DNA from: Actinomycetota bacterium
Lineage (GTDB): Bacteria > Actinomycetota > Rubrobacteria > Rubrobacterales > Rubrobacteraceae
Direction: 5' to 3'
Assembly (NCBI GenBank): GCA_020200675.1
Contig: JAIVIG010000084.1
Coordinates: 1 to 5,605 of the forward strand
Length of the DNA stretch: 5,605 bases
Part shown: piece after piece, positions 4,801 through 5,605 of the stretch
How the letters are laid out: every line of letters starts with the position of its first letter
How positions within the stretch are numbered: the stretch's first letter is position 1
The notes under the pieces: generated by a model
Databases searched by the model: none
Told to the model about the DNA's origin: nothing
What the model saw: only the letters and a program-made list of their open reading frames with translations
Position numbers and translations under genes: made by a program

Positions 4801-5605
4801 CTTCCTGTGCGATGCGACCACGGGCGAAGTCCTTGAGTCCAATACCGCGTTCCGGAAGCTGCTGGGCTACACCGCCGGTGAACTGCGGGGCGTCAGGATC
4901 CACGACCTCATCGGTGACGACCCGGAGAGCATCGACTCTAACCTCCGGCTCATCCTGGATGAAGGAAGCCGCTTCCTGGGCGAGCGGCGATACCGCCGCA
5001 GGGACGGGTCGCTGGTGGACGTCGAGGCCACGGCTAGCGTGATCTCCTACGGCGGCAGGAAGGTTATCTGCGACGTTATCCGCGACGTCACCGAGCGCGT
5101 CGAGGCCTTCCGGCTGCTCGAAGAGCGCGTCACCGCCCTGGCCCGGATCTCCGCGAACCTGACCGTGGGCCAGACGGTGGAAGCCACCCTCGATGCCCTG
5201 GCCGCCAGGGTGGTCCAGAGCACCGCAGCAGTAGCCTGCTCGGTGGTGCTCATGGACACGGAGACGGGCCTGCTCAGCACGGCCGGCTCGCACGGCCTGC
5301 CCGAAGGGTACACGACCGGCCTGCAGGCAGCCTACGAGGCTGGGGTGCGATCGCCTACAATGGAAGTCTTCCGCACCCACAGGCCGATGCTCGTCCGCGA
5401 CACTCGCCAATCTACCCTGAACAACCCACTCGCCTCCCCCATTCACCGTTTCGTCCGCGAAGCCCCGTGGGACACGATCTACTTCGTACCACTCGTCTAC
5501 CGAGGCCAGGCTTTGGGCACCCTCAACCTCTACTACCTGGCCGGAGAGGAATCCGGCGAAGACGAGAGAGTCTTCCTGGGAGCCGTCGCCGACCAAACCG
5601 CCGTG
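1853..5605 (+). CDS. Large multi-sensor protein REC-PAS2-GAF-PAS4-GAF, probable hybrid histidine kinase, 3' end outside window
   Basis: The frame runs from ATG 1853 to the window edge without a stop (1251 codons). The ATG overlaps the regulator's TGA. Only weak purines precede it, so coupled translation is likely. Residues 1-26 are a Ser/Pro/Gly-rich tail. The receiver (about 27-145) has E34/D35, acceptor D84 (LSDWQLP), S112 and K134. A charged helical linker (about 150-170) leads to PAS1 (171-283), PAS2 (290-398), GAF1 (about 408-578), PAS3 (590-702), PAS4 (711-831), PAS5 (844-959), PAS6 (972-1083) and GAF2 (about 1095-1251, cut). Most PAS units end in the typical D-[IV]-T-E-R motif (PAS1 reads DITGRK, PAS4 DTTEQ) and most are joined by ESEERYR-type helices. 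There is no signal peptide or membrane segment, so it is cytoplasmic. The kinase core is not seen. A C-terminal GAF before the edge and a NarL-type partner suggest a HisKA_3-type kinase follows, but a diguanylate cyclase or phosphatase end is possible. Ligands are unknown. Confidence 0.92.
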   Translation, partial: MKKAADPGGGESSNNVSSSSSPPPRKSLRVLIVEDSSDDALLVLRELERGGYEPEHERVETPEAMRRALGEGGGGGAWEVVLSDWQLPRFSGQEALAMFRATGSEAPFIIVSGKVGEEAAVEAMRGGAHDYVMKGNLSRLCATVERGLQEAQARRERERAEKSLKESEERYRRLVELSPDVIIVHGGGEVLFLNTAGAELFGAASPEELIGKPVMDFIHPDYREIVRTRIVRTQERGERTDLIQEKFLRLDGRAVDVEAVSMPIAYRGEAATLVVVRDITGRKRAEEERDRLFEFSPDLLGVAGLDGYFKRVNPAFEETLGYSSEELLAKPFIEWVHPEDRAATMSELESLSRGVRTAYFENRYLRKDGSEVWLEWKAVPVVKEAVIYATARDVTERKQAEEALRRRDAILRAVAFAAERFLKQATPWQESAQEVLERLGQAAEVSRVYIFENYAGVDGTTLPAKRYEWLAPDVPAGADNPTMIDLPDWAADYSRWGEILGRGELLCGHTREFPQEEQPMLEAEGVLSIALVSIFVEGEWWGFIGFDECFAEREWSAAETEALQAAANTLGAAIQRERAEEAIRQSEQLYRTVIEQATEYISLVDAETKRFVGSNPTFREALGYTEEELRHMTLYDIVAHDRESIDRNARRVLQRGRYSIGERKHRRKDGSLVDVEVSASAISYGGREVVCVVGHDVTERRRKEEELRESQRALSTLMSNLPGMAYRCCNDPDWTMKFVSEGCLELTGYPPGDLIGNRLRSYGDLIHPDDQEAVWESVQAALRERLTFQFNYRITTASGDTKWVWEQGRGVFSPEGTLLALEGFITDTTEQVRAERALRESEERFRATFEQAAVGVAHVAFDGSWLRVNQKLCEIVGYTREELLERTFQDITHPDDLEADLEHLGQLLSGEIPRYSMEKRYLRRDGSMVWINLTTSLGRDPSGEPKYFIAIVEDITERKRVRDALVHSEERYRAVVEQAAEGIFLCDATTGEVLESNTAFRKLLGYTAGELRGVRIHDLIGDDPESIDSNLRLILDEGSRFLGERRYRRRDGSLVDVEATASVISYGGRKVICDVIRDVTERVEAFRLLEERVTALARISANLTVGQTVEATLDALAARVVQSTAAVACSVVLMDTETGLLSTAGSHGLPEGYTTGLQAAYEAGVRSPTMEVFRTHRPMLVRDTRQSTLNNPLASPIHRFVREAPWDTIYFVPLVYRGQALGTLNLYYLAGEESGEDERVFLGAVADQTAV
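1901..1921 (+). repeat. In-frame (TCT)5(CCT)2 run coding Ser5-Pro2
   Basis: Five TCT codons followed by two CCT codons form residues 17-23 of the large sensor, in the unstructured tail before its receiver. TCT is an uncommon Ser codon in a genome this GC-rich, which suggests slippage rather than selection on the protein. Length changes here would stay in frame. Confidence 0.75.
2066..2080 (+). repeat. In-frame (GGA)5 run coding Gly5 inside the receiver domain
   Basis: Residues 72-76 of the large sensor are five identical GGA codons between the second helix and the third strand of its receiver. The acidic pair to acceptor distance is D35 to D84 (49) against D10 to D55 (45) in the neighbouring regulator, so the run accounts for about four extra residues in a surface loop. 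Confidence 0.75.
3620..3952 (+). repeat. PAS3, first copy of an internal PAS duplication
   Basis: Residues 590-700 of the large sensor align without a gap to residues 972-1082 (PAS6). By hand count about 62 of 111 positions are identical. The second half is most alike, with RKDGSLVDVE and SYGGR against RRDGSLVDVE and SYGGR, both ending DVTER. The other PAS units are clearly more distant. Confidence 0.8.
4766..5098 (+). repeat. PAS6, second copy of the internal PAS duplication
   Basis: This is the partner of PAS3, with the same length (111 residues) and shared blocks such as ESID, GER, DGSLVDVE and ISYGGR. PAS4 and PAS5 lie between the copies, so either a larger block was duplicated and the rest diverged, or one PAS unit was copied and inserted. 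Confidence 0.8.

Noticed and set aside
4127..5596. A 489-codon open frame on the minus strand
   Set aside because: It lies wholly opposite the large sensor, whose frame translates into clear PAS and GAF motifs. The antisense product has no recognisable domain, and long antisense frames are common in GC-rich genes.
1..5605. CRISPR arrays, tRNA or rRNA genes, insertion sequences
   Set aside because: I saw no regularly spaced repeats, no cloverleaf or rRNA-like segments, and no transposase motifs or terminal inverted repeats.

Overview
This is a high-GC bacterial window dominated by two-component signalling genes. The GC-rich codon use, NarL/LuxR-type regulators, a very long soluble PAS/GAF array and TTG/ATG starts with purine-rich ribosome sites suggest an actinobacterial lineage. 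A Rubrobacter-like organism is my best guess from general resemblance, but nothing here proves the genus.

Left edge (1-240): the minus strand carries a strong ribosome site and the first 17 codons of an alpha/beta-hydrolase-like protein. The frame then ends early, near the window edge, so the gene looks frameshifted or affected by a sequence error. About 150 bases, including an 8-bp tandem repeat, separate it from the next gene.

Minus-strand pair (241-838): a stand-alone receiver protein with a TTG start overlaps the start of a 63-residue protein of unknown function. The small protein has a near-perfect ribosome site inside the end of the receiver gene. The receiver keeps its phospho-acceptor Asp, Thr and Lys but has Cys in place of one metal-binding acidic residue.

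Divergent control region (839-1190): about 350 bases between the receiver and the plus-strand operon. It holds a consensus -35 hexamer, an AT-rich island with a short inverted repeat, and a 35-base hairpin just upstream of the next ribosome site.

Plus-strand operon (1191-5605 and beyond): a complete NarL/LuxR-type response regulator overlaps by ATGA a very large open frame that is still open at the right edge (1251 codons seen). That protein reads REC-PAS-PAS-GAF-PAS-PAS-PAS-PAS-GAF and most likely ends in a histidine kinase outside the window. Two of its PAS domains (third and sixth) are about 56% identical without gaps, which marks an internal duplication.

Together the locus holds three receiver domains around one multi-sensor protein. 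A plausible reading is that the large protein senses cytoplasmic signals through its PAS/GAF modules and phosphorylates the co-translated NarL-type regulator. Its own N-terminal receiver, and perhaps the divergent stand-alone receiver, would act as modulators or phosphate sinks. The kinase core is not visible, so this remains inference.
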